64,000 nucleotides of DNA from Ryuthela nishihirai (lineage: Eukaryota; Arthropoda; Arachnida; Araneae; Heptathelidae). Under the pieces are notes generated by a model that searched no databases, was not told the origin of the DNA, and worked only from the letters and a program-made list of their open reading frames with translations. The position numbers were made by a program, and so were the translations under genes. Shown piece by piece: positions 51,400 to 63,428 of this stretch; position 1 is the first letter of the stretch; each line of letters opens with the position of its first letter. The DNA is taken from positions 44,885,095-44,949,094 of the forward strand of contig JAWZYU010000028.1 of assembly GCA_038380435.1 (NCBI GenBank), given 5' to 3'.

Positions 51400-51867
51400 G
51401 TCTGAAGTAAGTCCTATAAACGCGTAAAGGCATGGTGGAAAGCAAAGTCGAGTTCGACATGAGTAAAAAGGCTGATCTGTCTGACTTGGAAATGGGGAAT
51501 CACCGTTGGAACGCGATGTACAGGAAAATCCGTAACGGAGGTGTGGAACTCAGCGGAATATCTCGGGGCCCAAGTGTATGGAGAATCACAACGGTCTAAA
51601 AAAATGGCTCCCAATCGCGAGCAAATGCAGGAGCAAAAAAAGCTCTGACAGACAGGGACAGGCATTTGTTGTTATGAACTTTATAGTAATACAGAGTTGC
51701 TACATTTCATCCGCTCAGATCGATGACCAATAGCAGAATATTCAAAACCTATTTCAACAAGAACTATGGGCAGATAATTGAAAATTTTGAAATTTGGGAA
51801 CTGTACCACGATACATGCGAAGTATTAGGTAGGTGTTCATAATAATTTAGACAGGCAGTGTATAAGG
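51400..51867 (+). mobile_element. Second Tc1-like transposon remnant
   Basis: Transposase N-terminal remnant (51461-51670) and a right end at AATAATTTAGACAGGCAGTG just before TA (51861-51862), typical of Tc1/mariner termini. The middle is largely lost and a SINE-A lies at the right end. Confidence 0.5.
51461..51676 (+). pseudogene. Tc1-like transposase N-terminal remnant
   Basis: MSKKADLSDLEMGNHRW resembles the start of the Tc1-type protein at 2433. Then SGISRGPSVWRITTV, a stop, and AKKALTDRDRHLLL, equivalent to the linker before the catalytic domain. Two in-frame stops; no catalytic region. Confidence 0.5.
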
Positions 51868-52253
51868 GTTGGGTTGTTTTACCTCTGAGCGGCACTTTTT
51901 TGCACACCATGGGCTAAATGGCCAGGTCACATGGACCCCGAAGGCTCAGAGTAGGTTGGGGGAGGGGACCCACTGGAACAGCTGTTGGGAGACAGATGGT
52001 AGTCTCCCGTCAAGGCCATCCAGCGTGTTCTTCAACATGCACAGGGTATGGCTCTCTCCCGTACACGGATCCACGGCTTAACGTTCCATCCGACGGACGG
52101 CGGCCTTTCCAAGCCCATCGGTGTCCCCTACTGACCGTGGGCAGGGCGGGGAATTTTGCGGAGATAAAGCTCAACGCTGACCCAGCTGGGACTCGAACCT
52201 GGGAACTACAGATTACGAGCCTGGCGCGCTACCGACTGAGCCACCCCCGCCCC
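51868..52253 (-). mobile_element. SINE-A full-length copy with perfect TSD
   Basis: CAGTGTATAAGG at 51856-51867 and 52254-52265. Confidence 0.94.
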
Positions 52254-52265
52254 CAGTGTATAAGG

Positions 52266-52839
52266 AGGAGAATTTTAATCTTCCCTGTAAAATGCAAAAG
52301 TTGTTTTGACCCCCCTCCTAGTGGTAAGGGGGATAAATCATTGGTACCAATGCAAACCTCGTGACTGTCACATCCTATCACCAAACTTTCGCAGACTAAA
52401 TATATCTTTTACAATATTTATTTGAATTTTTGCCAATTTCCAACTTTTTCCTCTTATTTTTTGCATAGTGATTATTTTAATATTAGACAATAATGAATGA
52501 TTTTTATAAAACAAGATAATTTTTCGTAAAAAATTCCAGCTTTCGGCTCTTTAACTACGACGATATAAACGAATATTATTGAAAATCGATATTAAAATAA
52601 ATTTGATTACGATTTTATTTTCAGTCATATTTTTCCACTAAATGAATATTTTGGAAGTTATAGAGATTAAAAAATTAGATTCTCATTAACCTAACAGGGA
52701 AATTCTTTAATATTCTTGTAGGGTAGTTATTATTATGTAAAATGTTTTTAAAAACCACAAAACTGTCTTTTTTGAGGAGGAAAATATCTTCGTGTGCATT
52801 TTGGGTTTCCGCAGGCTTGTTAATATAGTTCAGTAGGAA
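52266..52839. other. AT-rich unassigned interval
   Basis: 52590-52680 weakly resembles R1 (GGAAGTTATAGAGATTAAAA). No gene. Confidence 0.35.
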
Positions 52840-53790
52840 TTGGCAATATCGTTCAGGGATTCTTAGGATTTCACAATATGGTTCAGCGATTCGGTTGGAT
52901 TTCACGATATAGTTCAGGGGCTCTGTAGACTTCAGAATATAGTTCAGGAGCTCCGTGGGGACTTCATAATATCGTTCATGGGTTACGTGGGAATTAGAAA
53001 TATCATTCAGGGAATCCATAGGACTTCACAATATCGTTCAGGAGTTCCATAGGACTTCACAATATATATTTCAGGGATTCAAAAGGATTTCACAATATAG
53101 TTCAGGGGCTCTGTAGACTTCAGAATATTGTTCAGGGGCTCCGTGGAACTTCATAATATCGTTCATGGGTTCCGTGGGAATTAGAAATATCGTTCATGGG
53201 TTCCATGGGAATTAGAAATATCATTCGGAGTTCCACAGGACTTCACAATATCGTTCAGGAGTTCCATAGGACTTCACAATATCGTTCAGGAGTTCCATAG
53301 GACTTCACAATATCGTTCAGGAGTTCCATAGGACTTCACAATATCGTTCAGGAGTTCAATAGGACTTCACAATATCGTTCAGGAGTTCCATAGGACTTCA
53401 CAATATCGTTCAGGAGTTCCATAGGACTTCACAATATCGTTCAGGAGTTCTATAGGACTTCACAATACCGTTCAGGAGTTCCATAGGACTTCACAATATC
53501 GTTCAGGAGTTCCATAGGACTTCACAATACCGTTCAGGAGTTCCATAGGACTTCACAATATCGTTCAGGAGTTCCATAGGACTTCACAATATCGTTCAGG
53601 AGTTCCATAGGACTTCACAATATCGTTCAGGAGTTCCATAGGACTTCACAATATCGTTCAGGAGTTCCATAGGACTTCACAATATCGTTCAGGAGTTCCA
53701 TAGGACTTCACAATATCATTCAGGAGTTCCATAGGATTTCACAATATCATTCAGGAGTTCCATAGGATTTCACAATATCGTTCAGGAGTT
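52840..53790 (+). repeat. 31-bp satellite with a degenerate left edge
   Basis: TTCAGGAGTTCCATAGGACT + TCACAATATCG; 31-bp spacing checked at 53285 and 53316. About 18 near-identical units from 53230 on, and roughly ten increasingly diverged ones to the left (GGGGCTCTGTAGACTTCAGA types). Confidence 0.95.
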
Positions 53791-54312
53791 ATGACACTGT
53801 TATAAGGTTGAGGAACACTACAATGTACACTACATCTGGACCAGTGAATTAATGATAAATATGCGAAACAACTCGCATCTGGACTTCACTACACTCCTTG
53901 TGTAAAAAGAAGGATAGTAAATGCAATCAGATATTACTTTAGAGAGTTACATTTCTCAGAAGCTCAATTGATAAAACTTCGGGGCATTGTACAATAGTCA
54001 GATCACAGGTTAACATAACCAAAACCGAAAATTTCCTAAATTTTACTAGAGAAATTGCACATACAGCAATCGTCGCTTTAATTTATTATTCCAAAAGAAA
54101 AAAAATATCTATAAGTACAACCGTTATTCCTAAAACGCACACCTCTCTGCTCATCACATTTTATCATCATCAAAACCCACTGCAATTTGCTATCGCAGTC
54201 CATTTTTGGAAGTGAAGCCCGCCTCACATTTTCAGTCCACATCACGTGTTCACAGACCCTCACTTTTCATTACCCGACACGAATAATCTATCATCCTGCA
54301 CGTGGGGTCAAG
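53791..54312. other. Unassigned interval upstream of a candidate exon
   Basis: 53791-54050 is AT-rich. 54180-54312 is GC-richer and non-repetitive, and contains TTTTCAGTCC near 54229, which fits an arthropod initiator only loosely. Confidence 0.3.
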
Positions 54313-54501
54313 ATGGCCGAACCTAGAAGTTTCCATCGATCGTGCGTTTTAATATTACTTCTGCAGGTGGCTTTTACCTGCACTTATTTAAGCGGTTCAA
54401 ATTCCCGTCATGTGACTGCTATCCGTCACGACGCAACAGAAGCACGTCCGCGGTCGCTGTTTGCCAACTTCCAGTCCTCCCCCCCCCCTCTCCTCTTATG
54501 A
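54313..54501 (+). CDS. Hypothetical secreted-type ORF, possible first coding exon
   Basis: ATG at 54313 has good initiation context (GTCAAGATGG). The 62-residue product has a textbook signal-peptide layout: charged MAEPRSFHRS, hydrophobic CVLILLLQVAF, then small/polar TCTYLSGSNS before a basic stretch (SRHVTAIRHDATEARPRSL). It ends at TGA (54499-54501) soon after a C run (54480-54488), where a length error would shift the frame. A donor-like CAG|GTACAT lies at 54506/54507. The family is not recognised. It might be the 5' exon of a secreted or membrane protein, or a chance frame. It carries no repeat sequence. Confidence 0.3.
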   Translation: MAEPRSFHRSCVLILLLQVAFTCTYLSGSNSRHVTAIRHDATEARPRSLFANFQSSPPPLLL

Positions 54502-55087
54502 TCCAGGTACATAGCAACGCGGCAACAGCGCGATGCCTTTTTATCTGATTCCCCAGAGTTCCATTAATCAAGGAGAAATTAATGACAGTGAAAGAGGCTG
54601 ACAAACCAGCGAAGGAAAAATGGAGAGCGTAATTATTCTGAGTCTCCAGGAATTAATACTGATACGAAGATAGGGGGCGACGATATGTAATACTGGTGGC
54701 AAAATAAGCAGTATTAGAGAGGAATAAAGATGGAGAGAGAAAAAAAAATGCCATAACACACGTGCGATATTTGAGCAAATTGAAGCGAGCTCGGTATTCG
54801 GCAAGTTGTGCACGCACGTTGCATTAATGAGCAGTGTTGAAGGCAAGCCAGAAAGCGTTTAAAGTCCGTTGCATGGTTCTTAATGTACGTGGAGAGAGAC
54901 AAGGGTCGGAAATCTCTAAGGAATGATCAGTTGACAAATGTACGGGAAAAATCAAGTAATCGCTCGTGAGGTTTGATTTATGATCAGTCACGTCGTGTTC
55001 ATTTTGTAGATATCAGGAGTGTGTATGTGTATGACCGAGGGGTTTGTTTGCCGGTCTAGTTATAGGACATCATTAACATTAAGCCTG
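54502..55087. other. Unassigned interval
   Basis: Non-repetitive, mixed composition; no supported coding region. If 54313-54501 is an exon this would be intron. Confidence 0.35.
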
Positions 55088-55343
55088 ATTGGGTTGTTTT
55101 GCCTCTGGGAGATACTTTTGTGACGCAAAGGGCTAAATGGCCAGGTTGAGTTGGATTTGGGTTGTTTTTCTACTTGTGAGCAACACTTTGTGCATGAAGC
55201 TACATCCTGTAACAACTGTCCAGTGATCCTCATCCTCAACTTTTTCTGGGCCTTTTGGATTGCTGAATTCGGTTGCTGAGTTCGTTCTTGTGCACAATGT
55301 GCTAAATGGGCAAGTCATAAGGGCCCCTGAGGCTCAGAGAAGG
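55088..55343 (-). mobile_element. Old SINE-A fragments (at least three 3' starts)
   Basis: Tail-side starts at 55088 (TTGGGTTGTTTTGCCTCTG), 55156 (TTTGGGTTGTTTTTCTAC) and about 55266 (TTCGGTTGCTGAGTTCG). The last one continues beyond the next insertion at 55732. Confidence 0.65.
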
Positions 55344-55354
55344 TTCCCCAATTC

Positions 55355-55721
55355 GGTTGGGTTGGGTTGTTTTACCTCTGAGCGGCACGTTTTTGCACAC
55401 CATGGGCTAAATAGCCAGGTCACATGGACCCCGAAGGCTCAGAGAAGGTTGGGGGAGGGGACCCACTGGAACAGCTGTTGGGAGACAGATGGTAGCCTCC
55501 CGTCAAGGCCATCCAGCGTGTTCTTTAACGTGCACAGGGTATGGCTTCCCCCACACACGGGACCACGGCTTAATGTCCCATCCGACGGACGGCGGCCTTT
55601 CCAAGGGGAAATTTGCGGGGAATTTTGAGGAGATAAATCTCAACGCTGACCCAGGTGGGACTCGAACCTGGGAATTACAGATTACGAGCCTGGCGCGGTA
55701 CCGACTGAGCCACCCCGCCCC
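55355..55721 (-). mobile_element. SINE-A inserted in old SINE-A, with TSD
   Basis: TTCCCCAATT (55344-55353 region) and TTCTCCAATT (55722-55731). A deletion joins CCTTTCCAAGG to GGAAATTTGCGG in the body. Confidence 0.85.
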
Positions 55722-55731
55722 TTCTCCAATT

Positions 55732-55806
55732 GGGCCCATTGTAAAGCTGTTAGGAGACAGATAAAAATCCTACCCTCAAAGCCTTCTAGTTTGCTCTTTA
55801 ACGCAC
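55732..55806 (-). mobile_element. Old SINE-A, middle part
   Basis: GGGCCCATTGTAAAGCTGTT to CTCTTTAACGCAC, continuing the copy that begins near 55266. It continues again at 56175-56216 (AACGCACACAGGGTATTC). Confidence 0.7.
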
Positions 55807-56174
55807 AGTCGGTAGCGCGCCAGGCTGGTAATCTGCAGTTCCCAGGTTCGAGTCCCAGCTGGGTCAGCGTTGAGATTTATCTCCGCAAAATTCCCCACCT
55901 TGCCCACGGTCAGTAGGGGACACCGATGGACTTGGAAAGGCCGCCGTCCGTCGGATGGAACGTTAAGCCGTGGCTCCGTGTGCAGGAGAGACTATGCCCT
56001 TAGCACGTTAAAGAACACGCTGGATGGCCTTGACGGAAGGCTACCATCTGTCTCCCAACAGTTGTTCCAATGGGTGCCCTCCCTCAATCCTCTCTGAGCC
56101 TTCGGGGTCCTTGTGACTTCCATTTAGCTCATGATGTGCAAAAAAAGTGCCGCTCAGAGTTAAAACAACCAACC
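55807..56174 (+). mobile_element. SINE-A copy inserted in the same old SINE-A
   Basis: Starts inside the A box (AGTCGGTAGCGCGCC). AACGCAC flanks it at 55800-55806 and 56175-56181. Confidence 0.85.
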
Positions 56175-56221
56175 AACGCACACAGGGTATTCACTTCAGT
56201 TGGGTACACAACTAGCCAGGG

Positions 56222-56430
56222 TGGCGTGTGCTGGCTCAGTTGATAGTACTCCAGGCTAGTAATCTAGAGTTCCCAGGTTCGAGTCTCACCTGCCACAGCG
56301 TTAAAATTTATCTACGCAAAACCGCCACTCTACCCTCAGTCAGGAAGGAGACACCAAGGGGCTTGGAAAGGCCGTCGTCCGTCTGATGGTATGCAAAGCC
56401 GTGGCCCCAAGTATACGAGAGAGCTATAAA
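56222..56430 (+). mobile_element. SINE-A 5' half, diverged
   Basis: GTGCTGGCTCAGTTGATAGT head, B box GGTTCGAGTCT, body to CGTGGCCCCAAGTATACGAG. 3' half absent. Confidence 0.75.
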
Positions 56431-56521
56431 GGATTCCATAGCAGCCTGTTTTTCTGGGGGTGTACCGATCCTCCGGGATCAGGTCATCCCTTTCTTGTTC
56501 GAGCCTTTCTCTCCCATTATG

Positions 56522-56880
56522 GGTGCCAGGCTCGTAATCTGTAGTTCCCAATTTCGAGTCCCAGCTGGGTCAGCGTTGAGATTTATCTCCGCAAAATTCC
56601 TCGCCCTGCCCACGGTCAGTAGGGGGCACCGATTGGCTTGGAAAGGCCGCCGTCCGTCGGATGGGACGTTAAGCCTTGCCCCCGTGTGTGGGAAAAGTCA
56701 TACCCTGTGCACGTTAAAGAACACGCTGGATGGCCTTGACGGGAGGCTACCATCTGTCTCCCAACAGCTGTTCCAGTGGGTCCCCTCCCCCAACCTTCTC
56801 TGAGCCTTCGGGGTCCATGTGACCTGGCCATTTAGCCCATGGTGTGCAAAAAAGTGCCGCTCAGAGGTAAAACAACCCAA
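56522..56880 (+). mobile_element. SINE-A, 5'-truncated, with TSD
   Basis: CTCCCATTATG (56511-56521) and CTCCCATTGTG (56881-56891). Starts at GGTGCCAGGCTCGTAATC, without A box. Confidence 0.9.
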
Positions 56881-56891
56881 CTCCCATTGTG

Positions 56892-57084
56892 AGGAACAAC
56901 TGTTCTCTGCGTTTCAAAATCTATGAGAAATCTGGAGTCTTGACCAAAGGACGTTTATCCCTAAAAGGTTCAATGAAGTGAATACCCTGTTAAAGTTAAA
57001 GAACCCTCTGGATACCTTGACAGAGTGCTTCTATTTTTTTCTAGCAGTTTTCAAGTGGCTCCAATTCCACTGCTCAACTACTTC
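56892..57084. other. Short interval with SINE-like remnants
   Basis: AATACCCTGTTAAAGTTAAA and GACAGAGTGCTTCTATTT hint at a very old SINE-A (+). Confidence 0.35.
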
Positions 57085-57362
57085 GTGCTTGGATAGTCCC
57101 AGGCGTGACGACTTTAGATTCGGACAGTCCCTGGCTCAAGGACTTTAGACGCAGACAGCGTCGGGGTCAACGACATTAGACTCGGACAGTCTCGATCTCA
57201 ACTCCTTAAGGCTCGAGCTCAACTACTTTGGGCTCGGTCAGTCTCGGGCTCAACGATTTCAAGTTCGAGCTCAACGACTTCAGGCTCAGACAATCTTGGG
57301 TTCAGCGACTTTAGACTCGGAAAGTCCTCGAATCAACGACTTTAGACTCGGGCATTTCAGCC
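57085..57362 (+). repeat. Degenerate minisatellite of about 30 bp
   Basis: Recurring GACTTTAGACTCGGACAGTC and GGGCTCAACGAC motifs, about nine diverged copies. No long frame. Confidence 0.75.
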
Positions 57363-57522
57363 CGAACTCATCTGTAAATTATGTAAAAATGTGAAATGAC
57401 AAAAAAAAAGAAGTTTTGAATCTTATAACTTGATATGTTAAAAGGAAATTTATACGATTCTGATTTATTTGTTACAGAATTATATATAAGTTGTTACATA
57501 TATATATACATATTTATTTATG

Positions 57523-57908
57523 GGTTGGGTTGTTTTACCTCTGAGCGGCACTTTTTGGCACACCATGGGCTAAATGGCCAGGTCACATGGACCCCGAAGG
57601 CTCAGAGAAGGTTGAGGGAGGGGACCCACTGGAACAGCTCTTGGGAGACAGATGGTAGCCTCCCGTCAAGGCCATCCAGCGTGTTCTTTAACGTGCACAG
57701 GGTATGGCTCTCCTGCACACGGGGCCACGGCTTAACGTCCCATCCGACGGACGGCGGCCTTTCCAAGCCCATCGATGTCCCCTACTGACCGTGGGCAGGG
57801 CGGGGAATTTTTGCGGGGATAAATCTCAACGCTGACCCAACCGGGACTCGAACCTGCGAACTACAGATTACGAGCCTGGCGCGCTACCGACTGAGCCACC
57901 CCCGCCCC
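57523..57908 (-). mobile_element. SINE-A full-length copy with perfect TSD
   Basis: TATTTATTTATG at 57511-57522 and 57909-57920. Confidence 0.94.
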
Positions 57909-57920
57909 TATTTATTTATG

Positions 57921-58959
57921 AATTTAACAGATGGAAACTGAGCGTGAGTTCAAAAAAATAATATTTGACAATTATAATTCTAAAATAATGTAATTTATTA
58001 CGAAAGTATGAATAAAAACATTTATTTTAAACTAAAGTCAACCAACACAAATCTTCATCAGTATAAAAATAAACCTTCAGAAGAACAAAGCACCTTTTTA
58101 TTATTCCTACAAAAAAATGTTTCCTCTATAATATCTCTACTCAAAACATAAAATAAGGCTTTTTTAACAGTCGATAAGTGGCACAATCATATTTGTGAAT
58201 AAACCTGCAATCTAAAAAGAATAACCTTACCAATTCCTAAACAAGCTATATATAACTATGCCTCATATGATGAACTCTTCCTACAGAAAAGTTGAGATCA
58301 GTTCTGCTTGTTCGACTAACATATAACTTCCTCAGCCACATCTTTAAGTGTCCTAAGCATCCTTCTTTTTCTTACCAGTCTACTAACAGGATCAACACTA
58401 ATAAACTTATTTAACTTCCCGCGAACACACCAAATAAAAAAAAACATTTTTTCTTTATACTATAGAGACTAAAACAAACTACGTTTTCTTCACACCCTAA
58501 TTTCTCTGAAGTGCAATTCTCTTATTCTTTGTCTTTAAGTTAAGTTCGATCGAAGTGGTTGGTTACATAATTCTCACGCTGTAGCACATGCGAGCATCAA
58601 AATGATACATCAAATCACAACACTTGTAGCACGTTCATCTGTCGTAACAATACATACCGCAGGATCTTGAACTACCAGAGTCGATTTCATAATCCTTTGC
58701 AATGCATATCTGATCCTCTACTTTTAATTAAACAGTCCAACAGACATTTCGATTAACAAGCCATTCTTCACTCCGCGTCCATTTCGTTAATGAGCTAGAG
58801 CAGTGTGATTGAAATCGGATCACTTCCACACCGAATGTCCACATACATATTTATAACTTACGCTTAACTTCCCAGTGAAATTCCCCTCCTTCGATTTCCA
58901 AGCCAGGGCAAACTCCGAAATTCTCAACACTTTTATTGACGACCGAGAGTTGAGTGTGA
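57921..58959. other. AT-rich unassigned interval
   Basis: No repeat or gene recognised over about 1 kb; short frames only. Confidence 0.45.
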
Positions 58960-59560
58960 CAGACGATCCATCATCTGTGGTTCAAGAAATAAAAGACTGA
59001 CATCCACCACCACCACCGCTACCATTCCTTATCTCTCACACACACAGTTCGTTTAGGAGGCAACCACCACCACGCTCTCATACCGCATAACTACGGTAGG
59101 CAATCATTTAATGCGACCGTGGAATTTGAGAAGTGTACGGGCTTGATCAATTTGTCTAACTATTGAACAGCGCCGAGAACTAAGGAAGGTTACGAGAGAG
59201 AGAGAGAAAGGAACCCACGCGAGCAAACAGAGAGAAAGGGAGAGAGAGAGCCCAAGTTAGAACACTGGGTGGAAGACCAAACACTAATTAGCACTTCCCG
59301 CAAAGCCACAATCTTCCCAGTGCGTCCCTTCACTAATAGCATCCTTACGGAGTTCTGTCCACTGGAGAGGAAATGATCAGCTACCAGAAGTTCCTGTCTC
59401 ACCTGATGGGCTGTCTATGTCGGTGCTCTGGCTCTGGCTCGGTAAACAACATATACTCCTCACTGTTGGCAGAAGAGCCAACACTCTTCTACCTTTGCTG
59501 ACCCAGTCCCTTTTCTATTAGATCAGCTCGAATATATTGCCTGTGGGTAAGTGATTCTTG
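58960..59560 (-). other. Non-repetitive, GC-richer island with exon-like signals
   Basis: CCA and CA runs (59000-59050) and GA runs (59193-59250) resemble 5' UTR/promoter sequence. On the minus strand a pyrimidine tract ending CTGCCAACAG (down to about 59467) precedes ATG (59453) reading MLFTEPEPEHRHRQPI and then CAG|GTGAGA at 59405/59404, a good donor. No homologue comes to mind. Confidence 0.2.
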
Positions 59561-59589
59561 TTCCTATCTCTCTCCTTAGGGTGGTAAGA

Positions 59590-62500
59590 AGCAGAGACTT
59601 TTGTTTTAGGTCAGAGCCATCCAATCCAAATTTAGTATAGAGGTCTTAGGATAAAACTGCGTTCTTAAACAGAGGCAGGTAAAATTATCTACTTAAAAAC
59701 AGATACATGGATTTCTTAATGAGTAATGAATTGAGAAAGAAAATTGTACTTTTTTTTAAATTATATTAAGAGCATAGGAAATATTTTCTATTTAAAAATG
59801 AAAACATACATTTCCGATGAGTAAGCAATTGGTAAAGTGTATTTTTTAAAAACTATATCATTCAAGAGCAGCTGGAAAGACTCTCTATTTAAAAACGAAA
59901 ACATACATTTCCAATTAGTAAGCAATTGGTAAAGTGTATTTTTTTTAAAAAACTATATCATTCAAGAGCAGCTGGAAAGGCTCTCTATTTGAAAACGAAA
60001 ACATACATTTCCAATGAGTAAGCAATTGGTAAAGTGTATTTTTTAAAAAACTATATCATTCAAGAGCAGCTGGAAAGACTCTCTATTTAAAAACGAAAAC
60101 ATACATTTCCGATGAGTAAGCAATTGGTAAAGTGTATTTTTTAAAAACTATATCATTCAAGAGCAGCTGGAAAGGCTCTCTATTTAAAAACGAAAACATA
60201 CATTTCCAATGAGTAAGCAATTGGTAAAGTGTATTTTTTAAAAACTATATCATTCAACAGCAGCTGGAAAGACTCTCTATTTAAAAACGAAAACATACAT
60301 TTCCAATGAGTAAGCAATTGGTAAAGTGTATTTTTTAAAAACTATATCATTCAAGAGCAGCTGGAAAGACTCTCTATTTAAAAACGAAAACATACATTTC
60401 CAATGAGTAAGCAATTGGTAAAGTGTATTTTTTAAAAACTATATCATTCAAGAGCAGCTGGAAAGACTCTCTATTTAAAAACGAAAACATACATTTCCAA
60501 TGAGTAAGCAATTGGTAAAGTGTATTTTTTAAAAACTATATCATTCAAGAGCAGCTGGAAAGACTCTCTATTTAAAAACGAAAACATACATTTCCAATGA
60601 GTAAGCAATTGGTAAAGTGTATTTTTTAAAAACTATATCATTCAAGAGCAGCTGGAAAGACTCTCTATTTAAAAAAGAAAACATACATTTCCAATGAGTA
60701 AGCAATTGGTAAAGTGTATTTTTTAAAAACTATATCTTTCAAGAGCAGCTGGAAAGACTCTCTATTTAAAAGCGAAAACATACATTTCCAATGAGTAAGC
60801 AATTGGTAAAGTGTATTTTTTAAAAACTATATCATTCAAGAGCAGCTGGAAAGACTCTCTATTTAAAAACGAAAACATACATTTCCAATGAGTAAGCAAT
60901 TGGTAAAGTGTATTTTTTAAAAACTATATCTTTCAAGAGCAGCTGGGAAGACTCTCTATTTAAAAACGAAAACATACATTTCCAATGAGTAAGCAATTGG
61001 TAAAGTGGATTTTTTAAAAACTATATCATTCAAGAGCAGCTGGAAAGACTCTCTATTTAAAAACGAAAACATACATTTCCAATGAATAAGCAATTGGTAA
61101 AGTGTATTTTTTAAAAACTATATCATTCAAGAGCAGCTGGAAAGACTCTCTATTTAAAAACGAAAACATACATTTCCAATGAATAAGCAATTGGTAAAGT
61201 GTATTTTTTAAAAACTATATCATTCAAGAGCAGCTGGAAAGACTCTCTATTTAAAAACGAAAACATACATTTCCAATGAATAAGCAATTGGTAAAGTGTA
61301 TTTTTTAAAAACTATATAATTCAAGAGCAGCTGGAAAGGCTCTCTATTTAAAAACGAAAACATACATTTCCAATGAGTAAGCAATTGATAAAGTGTATTT
61401 TTTAAAAACTATATCTTTCAAGAGCAGCTGGAAAGACTCTCTATTTAAAAACGAAAACATACATTTCCAATGAGTAAGCAATTGGTAAAGTGTATTTTTT
61501 AAAAAGTATATCATTCAAGAGCAGCTGGAAAGACTCTCTATTTAAAAACGAAAACATACATTTCCGATGAGTAAGCAATTGGTAAAGTGTATTTTTTAAA
61601 AACTATATCATTCAAGAGCAGCTGGAAAGACTCTCTATTTAAAAACGAAAACATACATTTCCAATGAATAAGCAATTGGTAAAGTGTATTTTTTAAAAAC
61701 TATATCATTCAAGAGCAGCTGGAAAGACTCTCTATTTAAAAACGAAAACATACATTTCCAATGAATAAGCAATTGGTAAAGTGTATTTTTTAAAAACTAT
61801 ATCTTTCAAGAGCAGCTGGAAAGACTCTCTATTTAAAAGAGAAAACATACATTTCCAATGAATAAGCAATTGGTAAAGTGTATTTTTTAAAAACTATATC
61901 ATTCAAGAGCAGCTGGAAAGGCTCTCTATTTAAAAACGAAAACATACATTTCCAATGAGTAAGCAATTGGTAAAGTGTATTTTTTAAAAACTATATCATT
62001 CAAGAGCAGCTGGAAAGACTCTCTATTTAAAAACGAAAACATACATTTCCAATGAGTAAGCAATTGGTAAAGTGTATTTTTTAAAAACTATATCTTTCAA
62101 GAGCAGCTGGGAAGACTCTCTATTTAAAAACGAAAACATACATTTCCAATGAGTAAGCAATTGGTAAAGTGGATTTTTTAAAAACTATATCATTCAAGAG
62201 CAGCTGGAAAGACTCTCTATTTAAAAACGAAAACATACATTTCCAATGAATAAGCAATTGGTAAAGTGTATTTTTTAAAAACTATATCATTCAAGAGCAG
62301 CTGGAAAGACTCTCTATTTAAAAACGAAAACATACATTTCCAATGAGTAAGCAATTGGTAAAGTGTATTTTTTAAAAACTATATCATTCAAGAGCAGCTG
62401 GAAAGGCTCTCTATTTAAAAACGAAAACATGCATTTCCAATGAGTAAGCAATTGATAAAGTGTATTTTTTAAAAACTATATCTTTCAAGAGCAGCTGGAA

Positions 62501-63030
62501 AGACTCTCTATTTAAAAACGAAAACATACATTTCCAATGAGTAAGCAATTGGTAAAGTGTAATTATTAAAAACTATATCATTCAAGAGCAGCTGGAAAGA
62601 CTCTCTATTTAAATACGAAAACATACATTTCCAATGAGTAAGCAATTGGTAGTGTTTTTTTTTTTAAACTATATCATTCAAGAGCAGCTGGAAAGACTAT
62701 TTAAAAACGAAAACATATATTTCCGATGAATAACGAATTGGAAAAGAAGACTACTCTTTTTTAAATATTAAAAGCATCAGAAAAAATTCTTTAATTGAAA
62801 ACAGAACCTTACACTTCTAATGAGTAATAAACTGGGAAAGAAAACTATATTTTTCAAAAAAAAAACAAAACTGTATTCTTTAAAATCAACGGAGAAAAAA
62901 ATTCTCTACCTAAAAAAAGAAAATGTACGTTTCTATTGAGTAATGAATTGGGAAAGAAAACTTTACTTTTTAAAAAATTATATTATTAAAGAACAGCAGG
63001 AAAAATTATATTTTTAAAAAACGAAAGCAT
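59590..63030 (+). repeat. 97-bp satellite, about 30 units plus decayed edges
   Basis: Core 59820-62740. GAGCAGCTGG positions step by 97 (60064, 60161, 60258, 60355 and so on). The unit includes ATCATTCAAGAGCAGCTGG, CTCTCTATTTAAAAACG, ACATACATTTCCAATGAG and AAGCAATTGGTAAAGTG. Decayed units extend to about 59590 on the left and 63030 on the right. Shared variants show higher-order duplication. No coding potential. Confidence 0.97.
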
Positions 63031-63416
63031 ACATTCCTCGTATGGAAGTTATGCCAGCTGGAATATTTAGCAACAAAGTTTATCACTCTTTGAACTTATC
63101 TCAATAGTTAATCAAACCAGAGCAATAACCGTTCTATCATACCGCTTACTAAAATAATTATTTGCTAGGAGTTTCCCTAATCCTTTCAATTTTGTTAAAT
63201 TTTGCTGCTGCCTTAACTTTTAAAATGCTGAATTCACATTGCGGAAAGTTAAGAATTAAATAGATTTTGTTTAGGTCTTTATGTACCTTTAGTGTCACTT
63301 CCATCAAAAAAGTTCGTTCTTCAAGATACTCAGTTCCTAATTTAGCTTACGATAAAAACAATATAAAAATTCTTCTTAAGCACTTTAAATTTCAAATAAC
63401 CTTCCTCAACTAAATG
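63031..63416. other. AT-rich unassigned interval
   Basis: No feature supported. Confidence 0.4.
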
Positions 63417-63428
63417 CTACTGGGACTG

